A stretch of 64,000 bases of DNA from Microbacterium testaceum StLB037 (GCF_000202635.1 NC_015125.1:3286001-3350000), one strand, 5' to 3'; shown: positions 44,500-54,553, numbered from the stretch's first letter. Notes: generated from the letters alone by a model not told the origin. Program-made: numbers and translations.

Positions 44500-46242
44500 G
44501 TGCACCCTGGCCAGTCTCATGTACCTCGATTGACCACACGTCCCCGGGCCCTGCTGCGAGCTGCGGCGCTGCTGGTCGTCGCGACGATCGGGCTGTCCGC
44601 CTGCTCCGCTCCGGAACCTGCCCCCGAGCCCGAGAAGCCCGTCCGCACCAGCCTCACCGTGGGCGTCGTCGGCTCCCTCACCAGCTTCAACGCGGCGACC
44701 GCGCAGGGGGCCACGCCCGCCAACCGGGCGGTGGCATCGCTCCTGGACGAGCGCCTCGGCTCGCTCGACGGAGAGCTCCAGGTCGTGCCCAACAACGGCA
44801 TGGGCCGCATCACGCGCGTCGAAGGCGATCCCCTCACGGTCAGCTACGAGCTGTTCCCCGACCGCACCTGGTCAGACGGGACGCCGGTGAGCCTGGACGA
44901 CCTGCTCTTCGGCTGGGCGGTGTCGTCGCATTTCTTCGACGATGCGACCTATGACGCGCAGGGGCAGATCGTCTCGGGCACGCGATACTTCCAGACCGCC
45001 GTGCCGGCCGATCCGAACGCTCGGACGGCGCGTCCGACCCTCAACCGCGCAAAAGACACGCTCACTCTCGTGTACGACCAGCCCTTCGCCGACTGGAACC
45101 GGCAGTGGATGCTCGACCGCCCCGTGCACGTCGTCGCCGCGAAGGCGGGCGTCACCGTGCAGCAGCTCATGACGGCCATCCTTTCCACGGCGGAAGGCGA
45201 CCCCTCCGCCCCCGCCACCCCGAACCCCGTCCTGGCGGCCGCGGCCGCAGCCTGGAACACCGGTTTCGATGCGCCCGCCGGAGGAGTGCCCGACGCGGCG
45301 TCGGCCGTGGCGGCAGGTCCGTGGAAGGTCTCCGAGGTGACCGCGGATGCTCTGACCATCGAGCGACGCGACGACTACCAGGGTGCCCACTATCCCGGGC
45401 TCACCGGTCTCACCGTCCGGTTCTTCGCGGATCGCGCTTCGCAGCTCGCCGCGGTCGCGGCCGGCGAGGTCGACGTGGCGAACGTGGGCGACCTCGACCC
45501 CACCCAACTCGCGTCCCTGACCGATGCGGGGGTGCAGGTCACGACCGGGCCCACCACGCAGACGCTCCAGTTGCGCTTCGCGGATGGCACGCCGTCCGAC
45601 CTCCGGCAGGCCGTGACCCTGTCGCTCGATCGCGACTCCCTCGTCAAGGAGCTCATGCAGAAGGTCCGCCCCGATGCGCGACCGTTGCAGTCCTTCCTCT
45701 CCTCCCCGGCCACGGGGCAGCTCTACAACGACCTCACGTCGGGGAACAACGCACCCGGAACCTCGGCGGATCCGGATGCCGCGCGCTCCGCGCTCGAGGA
45801 TCGCGCCGCCGTCCTCCGCGTCGCCTACGACGCCACCGACGACCTGTCGGGCGCGGTGTTCACCCGACTGGTGACGATGGGAGCGAAGGCGGGCATCGCC
45901 GTTCGCGCCGCCGCGGAGGGGGAGCAGGCGGAAGCCACCCTGTCCTGGGTCGGCGAGGACGAGAGTCTCTACCGCTCCTCGCGTGACCGCCTGGCCGAGG
46001 GGGTGGACGGCCCCGACGCGCAGCGCGCGTTCCGCAAGCTCACGAACGACACCGACCCGGTCGACGTCCTGGCGAGCGCGAAAGAGATCGACCGCTCGCT
46101 GTTCACCGCCTACGCCGGTGTGCCGCTGTTCGAGCGCACGGGTGCCGTCGCCGTCGGCAAGGGCGTGCAGGGGGTCGCCTACACCTCCGAACCCGATGGC
46201 ATCCCGCCGTCCTTCTGGACCTGGTCGGTCACCACTCCCTGA
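44500..46242 (+). CDS. ABC transporter substrate-binding lipoprotein, family 5
   Basis: The 580-residue product has a lipoprotein signal (LLRAAALLVVATIGLSAC, lipobox LSAC) and the SBP5 pattern: RTWSDGTPVSLDDLLFGWAV and SAVAAGPWKVSEVTADALTI. It resembles the 47282 binding protein in layout and is probably a diverged paralogue. It has no permease next to it and may share the importer that follows. A TTG at 44530 is an alternative start. Confidence 0.85.
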   Translation: MHPGQSHVPRLTTRPRALLRAAALLVVATIGLSACSAPEPAPEPEKPVRTSLTVGVVGSLTSFNAATAQGATPANRAVASLLDERLGSLDGELQVVPNNGMGRITRVEGDPLTVSYELFPDRTWSDGTPVSLDDLLFGWAVSSHFFDDATYDAQGQIVSGTRYFQTAVPADPNARTARPTLNRAKDTLTLVYDQPFADWNRQWMLDRPVHVVAAKAGVTVQQLMTAILSTAEGDPSAPATPNPVLAAAAAAWNTGFDAPAGGVPDAASAVAAGPWKVSEVTADALTIERRDDYQGAHYPGLTGLTVRFFADRASQLAAVAAGEVDVANVGDLDPTQLASLTDAGVQVTTGPTTQTLQLRFADGTPSDLRQAVTLSLDRDSLVKELMQKVRPDARPLQSFLSSPATGQLYNDLTSGNNAPGTSADPDAARSALEDRAAVLRVAYDATDDLSGAVFTRLVTMGAKAGIAVRAAAEGEQAEATLSWVGEDESLYRSSRDRLAEGVDGPDAQRAFRKLTNDTDPVDVLASAKEIDRSLFTAYAGVPLFERTGAVAVGKGVQGVAYTSEPDGIPPSFWTWSVTTP

Positions 46243-46290
46243 TCCTCGCTGTCGGACACCGGATGCCGAGCCCCGGCGACCGTGTCGGGG

Positions 46291-47136
46291 TCAGGGCGTG
46301 GCGGTCGGGGTGGGAGCCGGTGTCGGCGTGAAGATGCCGGGCCACCACGCGGCGGCGAGCGGGTAGCCGACGAACGCGACGATGTCGATGATCGTGTGCG
46401 CCACGACCAGCGGCATGACCCGGCCCCAGCGTCGGTAGCACCACCCGAAGACCAGGCCCATGACCACGTTTCCCAGCGCCGAGGGCCACCCCTGATAAAG
46501 GTGGTAGCTCCCGCGCAGGAGTGCCGTCGAGACGATGACCCACGTCCACGACCAGCCGAGACGCCGCAGGCGGTCGAAGAGGTAGCCCAGGAAGATCACT
46601 TCCTCGGTCAGCCCCGCACGCAGCGCCGCGAGGATCAGCAGCGCGATCACCCACCACGAGGAGTCCAAGGGTGCCGGGATCACCGCGATGCTCTGTCCGA
46701 GCGCCCGGCCCGCGGCGTAGACCCCGATGCCGGGAACGCCGATCAGCGCGACGAGCAGGACACCGCGGGCGATGTCGCCCCCGAACCGCCGGAAATCGAG
46801 ACCGATGCGGCGCAGGGCGCTGAGCCCCGGTTCCCACAGCAGATACACCACGAGGGCGACCAGCGCGAGCGAGAAGAAGATGTCGAGGAACTGGTAGATC
46901 GCGTCCCAGAGCGGTTCGGCGCTCCGCGAGGGGTTCAGCTGCGTCTGCTGCTGAGAGATCGGAGCACGTGTGGCCGCGCGGATGAACGAGACGACCGAGT
47001 AGATCGCGGACTGACCGACCGTGACGAGGAGGACGAGCGCGATCTCCCACGGCAGCCGTCGGCGCCGGTAGGCGTCTTGTTCGATCCCGGGTTCGTGAAA
47101 GGCCGAGTCGCGGATCATGTTGTCAGATTGCCACAT
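46291..47136 (-). CDS. CPBP family intramembrane protein
   Basis: The 281-residue membrane protein has about eight helices and CAAX-protease-like motifs: EE in AGLTEEVIFLGYLF, His in GSYHLYQGW and HxxxD in VVAHTIID. The Arg of the usual EExxxR is Leu here, so protease activity is uncertain. Roles range from prenyl-protein processing to bacteriocin self-protection. It lies between two binding-protein genes on the opposite strand. Confidence 0.82.
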   Translation of the reverse strand: MWQSDNMIRDSAFHEPGIEQDAYRRRRLPWEIALVLLVTVGQSAIYSVVSFIRAATRAPISQQQTQLNPSRSAEPLWDAIYQFLDIFFSLALVALVVYLLWEPGLSALRRIGLDFRRFGGDIARGVLLVALIGVPGIGVYAAGRALGQSIAVIPAPLDSSWWVIALLILAALRAGLTEEVIFLGYLFDRLRRLGWSWTWVIVSTALLRGSYHLYQGWPSALGNVVMGLVFGWCYRRWGRVMPLVVAHTIIDIVAFVGYPLAAAWWPGIFTPTPAPTPTATP

Positions 47137-47281
47137 GCAACCGTTCCCGAATTAAAGGTATGTAACGGTTTCCCCAGGAGTTTTGACCAACGCAGTGCAT
47201 TTCCTTATCGTTTCCGTATCCACGGCTCCCCCCGCTGGCGTCTGTTGCGCGGGGAATCGCCAACCTTGCACTGGAGGCAAA

Positions 47282-49075
47282 GTGTCTGAAAAGACTCGGC
47301 GCACACGCGCCCTGACGGCGGGAGCAGGTGTCGCCGTTGCGGCGCTCGCCCTCGCCGGCTGCACCACGACGGCAGCACCCGAAGGCGGCTCCTCCGCCTC
47401 CGGCGGCACCATCACCATCGCCACGACGAACGCGTTCACCTCGTTCAACGGCGACACCCCCGAGGCCAACCTCGACACCAACGGCATGGTGGGCTACCTC
47501 ACCGGCGTCAGCGGCGGTCTGGGTCTCGGTGGCTTCCAGCGCCTCGACAAGGACTTCAGCGTCCTCGACAACACCGACTTCGGCACGTACGAGAAGGTGT
47601 CGGACGACCCGCTGACGGTGAAGTACACCATCAACGAAGGCCTGACCTGGTCGGACGGCCAGCCCATCAACGCCGATGACATGCTCGTCAACTGGGCCAT
47701 CAACTCGGGTTACTACGACGACGCGAAGCTCGACGAGAGCGGCGCCGTCACCAACGGCGGAACGCAGTACTTCACCCTCGCCGGCAGCACCGCGGGCCTC
47801 GACACCACGGCGTTCCCCGAGATCAGCGACGACAACATGTCGATGACGCTGACCTACTCGGAGCCCTTCGTGGACTGGGAGCTCGTCAACCCGATCGGTA
47901 AGCCGGCTCACGTGCTCGCCGAGAAGGCCGGCGTCTCCGAGGAGGACTTCGTCAAGCTCCTGAAGGACACCCCCAAGGGCAACCCGGACGCGCCCGTCGC
48001 CCCCAACGCGACGCTGAAGGCCGCGGCCGATTTCTGGAACAAGGGCTACGACGTCACGGCCATGCCGACCGACGCGAGCCTCCTCGTGGCGAGCGGTCCG
48101 TTCATCGTGACCGACTTCACTCCCGAGCAGAGCATCACGCTGGGCAAGAACCCCAACTACAAGGGCAAGATGTCGCCCTCGTACGACCAGCTGATCATCC
48201 GCTTCATCGGTGACGCCAACGCGCAGGTCACGGCGCTTCAGAACGGTGAGGTCCAGGCCATTCAGCCGCAGCCCTCCGCCGACACGCTGACCGCGCTCAA
48301 GAACGCCAACTCGACGGTCCACTCCGGCAGCCAGCTGTCGTACGACCACGTCGACCTGAGCTTCGGGGGCGTGTTCGCCGACGCCAGCGTCCGCGAGGCG
48401 TTCCTCAAGACGATCCCGCGTCAGCAGATCCTCGACTCGATCATCAAGCCGATCAACCCGGATGCCGAGGTCCTGAACTCGCAGATCTTCCTGCCGACCG
48501 ATGGTGACAAGTACAGCACCGCGGTCGCCGCGAGCGGATACGACAAGTTCACCGAGCCCGACATCGAGGGCGCCAAGGCGCTGCTGAACGGTGCGACCCC
48601 GACGGTCCGCATCCTCTACAACACCAACAACCCGAACCGTGTCGACAGCTTCCGCGCCATCCAGCAGTCGGCGCAGCAGGCCGGCTTCAACATCGTGGAC
48701 GCCGGTTCGCCCGACTGGAGCAAGCTCCTCGGCAGCGGCAGCTACGACGTGTCGATCTTCGGTTGGATCTCGCCGGGTGCCGGTAACGCCGCTCTCCCGC
48801 AGATCTTCAAGACCGGCGGCGGCGGCAACTACAACAACTACAGCAACGCGACCGTCGACACCCTCGTCGACGAGAGCCAGGTGACGACCGACACCACCAA
48901 GCTCGATGACATCAAGGTGAAGATCGACGCTGAGACGGCCAAGGACTACTACGGTCTGCCGCTGTTCCAGCTCCCCGGCCTGTTCGCCGACAACGGTACC
49001 GTCCAGGGCATCGACTACTTCGGTGGCCAGACGGGCATCGTGTGGAACGCGCAGGAGTGGACGCTGGCGGGTTGA
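47282..49075 (+). CDS. Oligopeptide ABC transporter substrate-binding lipoprotein
   Basis: The 597-residue product starts at the GTG at 47282 behind GGAGG, with a lipoprotein signal (ALTAGAGVAVAALALAGC, lipobox LAGC). The SBP5 fold is shown by GLTWSDGQPINADDMLVNWA and LLVASGPFIVTDFTPEQSIT. It captures peptides or similar ligands for the permeases that follow. Confidence 0.9.
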   Translation: MSEKTRRTRALTAGAGVAVAALALAGCTTTAAPEGGSSASGGTITIATTNAFTSFNGDTPEANLDTNGMVGYLTGVSGGLGLGGFQRLDKDFSVLDNTDFGTYEKVSDDPLTVKYTINEGLTWSDGQPINADDMLVNWAINSGYYDDAKLDESGAVTNGGTQYFTLAGSTAGLDTTAFPEISDDNMSMTLTYSEPFVDWELVNPIGKPAHVLAEKAGVSEEDFVKLLKDTPKGNPDAPVAPNATLKAAADFWNKGYDVTAMPTDASLLVASGPFIVTDFTPEQSITLGKNPNYKGKMSPSYDQLIIRFIGDANAQVTALQNGEVQAIQPQPSADTLTALKNANSTVHSGSQLSYDHVDLSFGGVFADASVREAFLKTIPRQQILDSIIKPINPDAEVLNSQIFLPTDGDKYSTAVAASGYDKFTEPDIEGAKALLNGATPTVRILYNTNNPNRVDSFRAIQQSAQQAGFNIVDAGSPDWSKLLGSGSYDVSIFGWISPGAGNAALPQIFKTGGGGNYNNYSNATVDTLVDESQVTTDTTKLDDIKVKIDAETAKDYYGLPLFQLPGLFADNGTVQGIDYFGGQTGIVWNAQEWTLAG

Positions 49076-49093
49076 TAACCCGTTGAACCCTCG

Positions 49094-49130
49094 CGAGGCG
49101 CCGGAGTCGCCCGACTCCGGCGCCTCGTTT
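49094..49130 (+). terminator. Intercistronic hairpin between binding protein and permease
   Basis: CGAGGCGCCGGAGTCG pairs perfectly over 16 bp with its complement across 2 bases, followed by TTT. It probably lets only part of the transcript go on, giving more binding protein than permease. Confidence 0.7.
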
Positions 49131-49227
49131 CGCGTGTGCGCGTGCGCCGAACCCGGATCGCACGCGACTATCCTTTCCTGGGCACCTACAGGTGCCTTTC
49201 CACCCGATCGAAAGAAGACCTCCCGCG

Positions 49228-50772
49228 ATGGTCGGATTCATCCTCAGGCGCATCGCCGTCTCGATCCTGGTTCTGCTCGCAGCATCGTTCATCATGTACG
49301 TGCTGGCCGCCAACTCCGGCGACCCCCTGCAGGACCTGCGTGACAGCTCCGCCGCCAACCGTGACCAGCTCATCGCCGCCCGTGTCGCGGCGCTCGACCT
49401 GAACGTCCCGGTTCCTCTGCGTTACTTCCTCTGGCTCGGCGGTGCTGCCGGCTGCCTCGTGCCGTTCACCGGCGCGTGCAACCTCGGCCTCACCGTCTCG
49501 AACGCGGCCGTGCTCGACATCCTCCCCACCGCCATCGGGTCGACCCTGCAGCTCGTGACGGCGTCGTTCGTGCTGGCCATCGTCCTCGGCATCGTGGTCG
49601 GCGTCGTCTCGGCGCTGCGTCAGTACAGCGGATTCGACTTCGGAATCACGCTGCTCAGCTTCTTCCTCTTCTCCCTGCCGTCGTTCCTCGTCGCGGTGCT
49701 CCTCAAGGAGTTCATGGCGCTCGGCTTCAACAGCTTCCTGGAGTCGGCGACATCCATCCCGATCTGGCTGATCGCTCTGCTGGCCGTCGTCACCGCGGTT
49801 ATCTGGCAGGCCATGATCGGCGGCGAGGTGCGTCGCCGTGTGATCGTCGCCGCGGTCGCCGGCCTGGCGACGGTCGCCCTGCTCGTGTACTTCAACGTCA
49901 CGGACTGGTTCCGCAACCCGGGTCTCGGGCCCGTCGGACTCCTTCTGTTGATCGCCGGCATCGTGGTGATCACGACCGCCCTGATCGCGGGCCTGCAGAA
50001 CCGCCGTGCGCTCATCGTCGCCGCCCTCAACGGGGCGATCGCGTACGCGTGCTACTTCGCGCTGCAGGGTCTCTTCGACATCTCGACCTTCAACACGATC
50101 ATCATCCTCGGCATCTTCGCCGTCGCCGTCGGTTTGATCTCCGGCTACGTGCTGGGCGCGCCCGACCGTGGAATGGCCGCGCGCATCGGTGCGCTGGTGG
50201 CCTTCCTCTCCGGTGCCCTCGTCGTCCTCGACCGCTACATGCAGTCGTGGCCCCAGTACGTCAACAACCCCCGCATCAACGGTCGTCCGATTGCCACGGT
50301 CGGTGCCAACACCCCGGGGTTCACCGGCGACATGTGGATCAGCGGGATCGATACGTTCACGCACCTGCTGCTGCCGACGGTCTCGCTGCTGCTCATCTCG
50401 TTCGCCGGGTACACGCGCTACGCGCGCGCCGGCATGCTCGAGGTGATGAACCAGGATTACATCCGCACGGCGCGGGCCAAGGGTCTGCCCGAGCGCACGG
50501 TGATCCTGCGCCACGGACTGCGGAACATGCTGATCCCGATCGTGACCCTGATCGCCACCGACATCGGCGCACTCCTCGGTGGTGCCGTCATCACCGAGAG
50601 GGTCTTCGCGATCTCGGGCATGGGCGCGTTGTTCGTCACCTCCATCCAACGCGTCGACGTCAACCCCGTGATGGGCTACTTCCTCGTCATCGCGATCACC
50701 GCGATCGTCTTCAACTTCTTGGCTGATCTCGCCTACGCCACGCTCGACCCGCGCGTGCGAGTGGTCGCATGA
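49228..50772 (+). CDS. ABC transporter permease, DppB/OppB family, enlarged
   Basis: The 514-residue permease starts MVGFILRRIAVSILVLLAAS as in DppB. The EAA-type loop (YTRYARAGMLEVMNQDYIRTARAKG-like, with RTARAKGLPERTVILRHGLR) is near the end. About 170 extra residues with roughly five hydrophobic helices lie between the second conserved helix pair and the EAA region; standard DppB proteins have 310-340 residues. It should pair with the DppC product. Confidence 0.88.
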   Translation: MVGFILRRIAVSILVLLAASFIMYVLAANSGDPLQDLRDSSAANRDQLIAARVAALDLNVPVPLRYFLWLGGAAGCLVPFTGACNLGLTVSNAAVLDILPTAIGSTLQLVTASFVLAIVLGIVVGVVSALRQYSGFDFGITLLSFFLFSLPSFLVAVLLKEFMALGFNSFLESATSIPIWLIALLAVVTAVIWQAMIGGEVRRRVIVAAVAGLATVALLVYFNVTDWFRNPGLGPVGLLLLIAGIVVITTALIAGLQNRRALIVAALNGAIAYACYFALQGLFDISTFNTIIILGIFAVAVGLISGYVLGAPDRGMAARIGALVAFLSGALVVLDRYMQSWPQYVNNPRINGRPIATVGANTPGFTGDMWISGIDTFTHLLLPTVSLLLISFAGYTRYARAGMLEVMNQDYIRTARAKGLPERTVILRHGLRNMLIPIVTLIATDIGALLGGAVITERVFAISGMGALFVTSIQRVDVNPVMGYFLVIAITAIVFNFLADLAYATLDPRVRVVA

Positions 50773-50803
50773 TCGCCGCCATCCGAATCCCGGAGGTCCT
50801 CCG

Positions 50804-51853
50804 ATGACCCAGATGCTTCCCGAGCCGGCCAACGTCGATGCTCCGCCGCCCGTCGACGAACGGAACACCGTCGGGGTGAGCCAGGGACGGCTCATCCTTC
50901 GGCGCTTCCTGTCGAACAAGGTCGCCGTCGTCTCCGGCATCCTGTTCATCTTCGTCGCCGTCTTCTCGGTCTCCGCGATCGGCCTCGGTCCGATCCCCGG
51001 GTGGTGGAAGTACGACTACACCTCGCTGAACCCGCAGAACGACGGGGGAGCGCCCACGCTCTCGCTGTGGCCGTTGTCGGTCGGTGACCACCCGTTCGGT
51101 CAGGACCGTATCGGCATCGACTACTTCGCCATGACCATGCGCGGCATCCAGAACTCGATCCTCGTCATGATCGTGATCAGCTTCGTGGGAACGGCCGTCG
51201 GCACCGTGATCGGCGCCCTCGCCGGGTACTACCGCGGCTGGGTGGACTCCGTCCTCATGCGCATCACCGACGTCTTCATCGTCATCCCGATCATCGTCAT
51301 CGGTGCGGTCGTCGGCCGTGCGACCGGCGGTCTGGGTGTCGTGCCGCTCGCGTTCTTCCTCGCCATGATCTCGTGGACGACGATCGCGCGACTCGTGCGC
51401 GCCGAGTTCCTCTCCCTGCGCGAACGCGAGTTCGTCGAGGCCGCTCGTGTCGCGGGCGCCAGCGATGCACGCATCATCTTCAAGCACATCCTGCCGAACG
51501 CGATCGGCGTCGTCATCGTCGCGGCGACGCTGCTCGCGGCATCCGCGATCCTCCTCGAGACCGCGCTCAGCTACCTGCAGCTCGGTGTGCGCCCGCCCGA
51601 CGTGTCGCTCGGTCTGATCATCTCCGACAACCAGTCGGCGTTCCAGACCCGGCCCTGGCTGTTCTGGTGGCCGGCCGTGTTCATCGTGCTGCTCGCGGTG
51701 CTCGTGAACTTCGTCGGCGACGGTCTGCGTGACGCTTTCGACCCGCGGCAGAAGCGGTTCTCGCTGCGGCGGACGAAGGAGCAGCCGGCGTCGTCGACGA
51801 CGGCTCCCGCCAGCACGCAGGCGCGGGTGCACCCGGAGACGCCGTCGTCATGA
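50804..51853 (+). CDS. ABC transporter permease, DppC/OppC family
   Basis: The 349-residue permease has an N-terminal cytoplasmic tail, about six helices and the EAA loop EFLSLREREFVEAARVAGAS. HPFGQDRIGIDYFAM is the periplasmic segment usual in DppC. GGAGG lies just before the start. It follows the DppB gene by 31 bp. Confidence 0.93.
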   Translation: MTQMLPEPANVDAPPPVDERNTVGVSQGRLILRRFLSNKVAVVSGILFIFVAVFSVSAIGLGPIPGWWKYDYTSLNPQNDGGAPTLSLWPLSVGDHPFGQDRIGIDYFAMTMRGIQNSILVMIVISFVGTAVGTVIGALAGYYRGWVDSVLMRITDVFIVIPIIVIGAVVGRATGGLGVVPLAFFLAMISWTTIARLVRAEFLSLREREFVEAARVAGASDARIIFKHILPNAIGVVIVAATLLAASAILLETALSYLQLGVRPPDVSLGLIISDNQSAFQTRPWLFWWPAVFIVLLAVLVNFVGDGLRDAFDPRQKRFSLRRTKEQPASSTTAPASTQARVHPETPSS

Positions 51854-51873
51854 CGGCCGTCTCGCGGCGGGTG

Positions 51874-52476
51874 TCAGGCCAGCGCCACGGCCAGCACCAT
51901 TCCGGCGACACCCGCGATCAGCAGCAGCAGGTTGTCGACGCGTGGGGCCACGGACACGGGAACCGACTCGGCGATGCCGGCCTCGACACGGCCGGCATCG
52001 CGCAGAGCGTGCCAGCGCGTGCGGACCATCTCCGCCGCGTTGCCGGAGTCGGTTCCGGGAAGCTCGCCGGGACGGGTGTTCGGCGCGGTCGCGCCCTCGC
52101 TGCGCCGGTGGGCGCGCATGGCGCGGAGCGATCCGGCGGCGCCGGGAGCGGGTGCGGCCGTCACGCCGATCCGGCGACCCGGAGTGTGCAGCTGCAGGGC
52201 GTAGCGGGTGTCGACGTGGATGAGCGCCGCCCACGGCACGCGGTATCGCAGGGCGATGTTGTCGACCTGAACAGCCTCATCGTCGACGGAGATCGACGGA
52301 GACCAGAGCACCGCGGTGACAGCGGCAGCGGCACCCAGGGCGCCGACGATCACGAGGGCGGGTGCGTCCGAAGCGCCGGGCACCACGAGAAGGCCGATCG
52401 CGACCGCGGCGATGATCGCCCACGCGATGACGCACAGGAAGCGGGTGAACGTCGAACGGAACGTCTGGCGTGGCAT
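51874..52476 (-). CDS. Two-TM protein with PH-like domain
   Basis: The 200-residue product has an N-terminal helix pair (FLCVIAWAIIAAVAIGLLVV and ALVIVGALGAAAAVTAVLW), a PH/bPH2-type segment (SISVDDEAVQVDNIALRYRV, PWAALIHVDTRYALQLHTPG) and a third helix at the C-terminus. It is opposite in sense to, and set within, the importer cluster. Such proteins are common actinobacterial DUFs with no known role. Confidence 0.75.
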   Translation of the reverse strand: MPRQTFRSTFTRFLCVIAWAIIAAVAIGLLVVPGASDAPALVIVGALGAAAAVTAVLWSPSISVDDEAVQVDNIALRYRVPWAALIHVDTRYALQLHTPGRRIGVTAAPAPGAAGSLRAMRAHRRSEGATAPNTRPGELPGTDSGNAAEMVRTRWHALRDAGRVEAGIAESVPVSVAPRVDNLLLLIAGVAGMVLAVALA

Positions 52477-52538
52477 CCTCCGATTCTTTCATTTCCCGAT
52501 CACTCACTCCCGCTGAGCGGGACGGAGAGGACAGTCTC

Positions 52539-54293
52539 ATGAGCACGACCGAGACGGCGGGCGTCCCCGCCCTCCAGATGACCGACGTCAGCGTCGACTT
52601 CGCCGTCGACGATGTCTGGGTTCCGGCCGCGAAGAACCTGAACTACTCGATCGCCCGCGGCCAAGTCGTCGCCGTGGTGGGCGAGTCGGGATCGGGCAAG
52701 AGCGTGAGCTCGATGGCCGTCCTCGACCTGCTGCCCAAGAACAGCAGGGTCACCGGCAGCATCAAGGTGAACGGGCGTGAGATCACGGGGATGTCGGCGC
52801 GGCAGATGCGCGAGCTGCGCGGTCCCGAGGTCGCTGCGATCTTCCAGGAGCCGATGACCGCCCTCAACCCGGTGCTGACCGTGGGATCGCAGATCATCGA
52901 GGCGCTGCGCGCTCACACTCCGATCGCGCCGTCCGCGGCGAAGGCGCGTGCCCTCGAGCTTCTGGGAATGGTCGGCCTGCCCGACCCGGCGAAGGCGTTC
53001 GCGTCGTACCCGCACCAGCTGTCGGGTGGGCAGCGTCAGCGCGCCATGATCGCGCAGTCGATCAGCCTCGAGCCCGCCCTCCTCATCGCGGACGAGCCGA
53101 CCACGGCCCTCGACGTGACCGTGCAGGCGGAGATCCTCGACCTCATCCGGGATCTGCGCGACCGCCTCGACTCGGCCGTGCTTCTGATCACGCACGACAT
53201 GGGCGTGGTCGCCGACCTCGCCGACTGGATCGTCGTGATGAAGTCGGGGCAGATCGTCGAACAGGGTCCCGCGGCCGTCGTGCTCGGCGACCCGCAGGAC
53301 GACTACACCAAGGAACTGCTCGCCTCGGTCCCGCGTCTTGGCGAGACCCTCGAGGGGGAGGCCACGGTCGACATCGTCGAGGCTCTCGCCGCGGCCGTCG
53401 CGGAAGGCCCCGCGCACACCGAGGAACTCACGCTCGCGGCAGCAGCCCCGGTGATCGCGCACCCCGTGCTCGAGCTCGAGCACGTCTCGATCGAGTACGG
53501 CAAGAAGGGCCGCGTCGCCGCGTTCCGTGCCGTCGACGATGTGACCCTCGGCATCGCCGAGGGCGAGATCGTGGGCCTCGTGGGGGAGTCGGGCTCGGGC
53601 AAGTCCACGATCGGTCGTGCCGCGATCGGTCTGCAGCCGATCGCCGACGGCCGTCTGGTCGTCGACGGTGTCGACATCTCGAGCGGTTCGCGAAAGCTGA
53701 TCAAGTCGCTCCGTCGTCGCGTCGGCATCGTGTTCCAGGACCCCTCGTCGTCGCTGAACCCGCGACTGCCGATCGGGGAGTCCATCGGCGAGCCGCTGTT
53801 CCTGGCCGGCGAGGCGAAGGGTGCGGAGCTGGACGCCCGCGTCGAGAAGCTCCTCGACGAGGTTCGCCTTCCGCGCAGCTACCGCAACCGCTACCCGCAC
53901 GAGTTGTCCGGCGGTCAGAAGCAGCGCGTCGGCATCGCCCGCGCGCTCTCGCTGCAGCCGCGTCTGCTGGTCGCTGACGAACCCACGAGCGCCCTGGACG
54001 TCTCGGTGCAGGCCCGCGTGCTCGAGCTGCTCAGCGAGCTGCAGAAGGAGCACCGCTTCGCGTGCCTCTTCATCAGCCACGACCTCGCCGTGGTGGATGC
54101 CATGGCCGACCGCATCGTCGTGCTCAACCGCGGCAAGATCGCGGAGCAGGGCACGCGTGACGAGATCCTGCGCGCCCCCAAGGAGGCCTACACGCAGCGC
54201 CTCATCGCGGCCATCCCGGTGCCCGACGTCGAGGTGCAGGCGGCGCGTCGCGAGCTGCGTCACGAACTGCTGCGGGACACACCGGCATCCTGA
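52539..54293 (+). CDS. Fused DppD-DppF dipeptide ABC transporter ATPase
   Basis: The 584-residue protein has two ABC domains. The first has Walker A GESGSGKS, signature LSGGQRQR and Walker B LLIADEPT; the second has GESGSGKST, LSGGQKQR and LLVADEPT. Each carries the family C-terminal extension (DDYTKELLASVPRL and EAYTQRLIAAIPVP). One polypeptide therefore supplies both ATPases of the peptide importer. The ATG at 52539 follows GAGAGGACAG. Confidence 0.95.
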   Translation: MSTTETAGVPALQMTDVSVDFAVDDVWVPAAKNLNYSIARGQVVAVVGESGSGKSVSSMAVLDLLPKNSRVTGSIKVNGREITGMSARQMRELRGPEVAAIFQEPMTALNPVLTVGSQIIEALRAHTPIAPSAAKARALELLGMVGLPDPAKAFASYPHQLSGGQRQRAMIAQSISLEPALLIADEPTTALDVTVQAEILDLIRDLRDRLDSAVLLITHDMGVVADLADWIVVMKSGQIVEQGPAAVVLGDPQDDYTKELLASVPRLGETLEGEATVDIVEALAAAVAEGPAHTEELTLAAAAPVIAHPVLELEHVSIEYGKKGRVAAFRAVDDVTLGIAEGEIVGLVGESGSGKSTIGRAAIGLQPIADGRLVVDGVDISSGSRKLIKSLRRRVGIVFQDPSSSLNPRLPIGESIGEPLFLAGEAKGAELDARVEKLLDEVRLPRSYRNRYPHELSGGQKQRVGIARALSLQPRLLVADEPTSALDVSVQARVLELLSELQKEHRFACLFISHDLAVVDAMADRIVVLNRGKIAEQGTRDEILRAPKEAYTQRLIAAIPVPDVEVQAARRELRHELLRDTPAS

Positions 54294-54307
54294 CGTCTGC
54301 ACGGTGG

Positions 54308-54340
54308 AGGGCGGGATTCCTGGGGGAGTCCCGCCCTTTT
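54308..54340 (+). terminator. Terminator of the importer operon
   Basis: AGGGCGGGA pairs with TCCCGCCCT, followed by TTTT. It resembles the one at 55074-55106. Confidence 0.8.
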
Positions 54341-54553
54341 CCCTGTCTGTGAGCGCGGCCAAGATGAGGAAACGGGACCGCTCCGGGCGTGCCCGATTGT
54401 CCTTTTCCCGCTTCCCTGGCGGAGCACGGCGGTGCGCGCCGGCAAACGGCGACGCATCCGCGGCTCATGAAACAGGGATGAGGTCGTTCTCATGAACCTG
54501 GGGAGAAGCGGCGATTCGGAGAAACATGGACGTCCTACTAAAGGAGGCGCGAC

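Noticed and set aside
49186..50949. 587-codon minus-strand frame opposite the DppB-type gene
   Set aside because: It is Asp/Arg/Glu-rich antisense of a clear permease.
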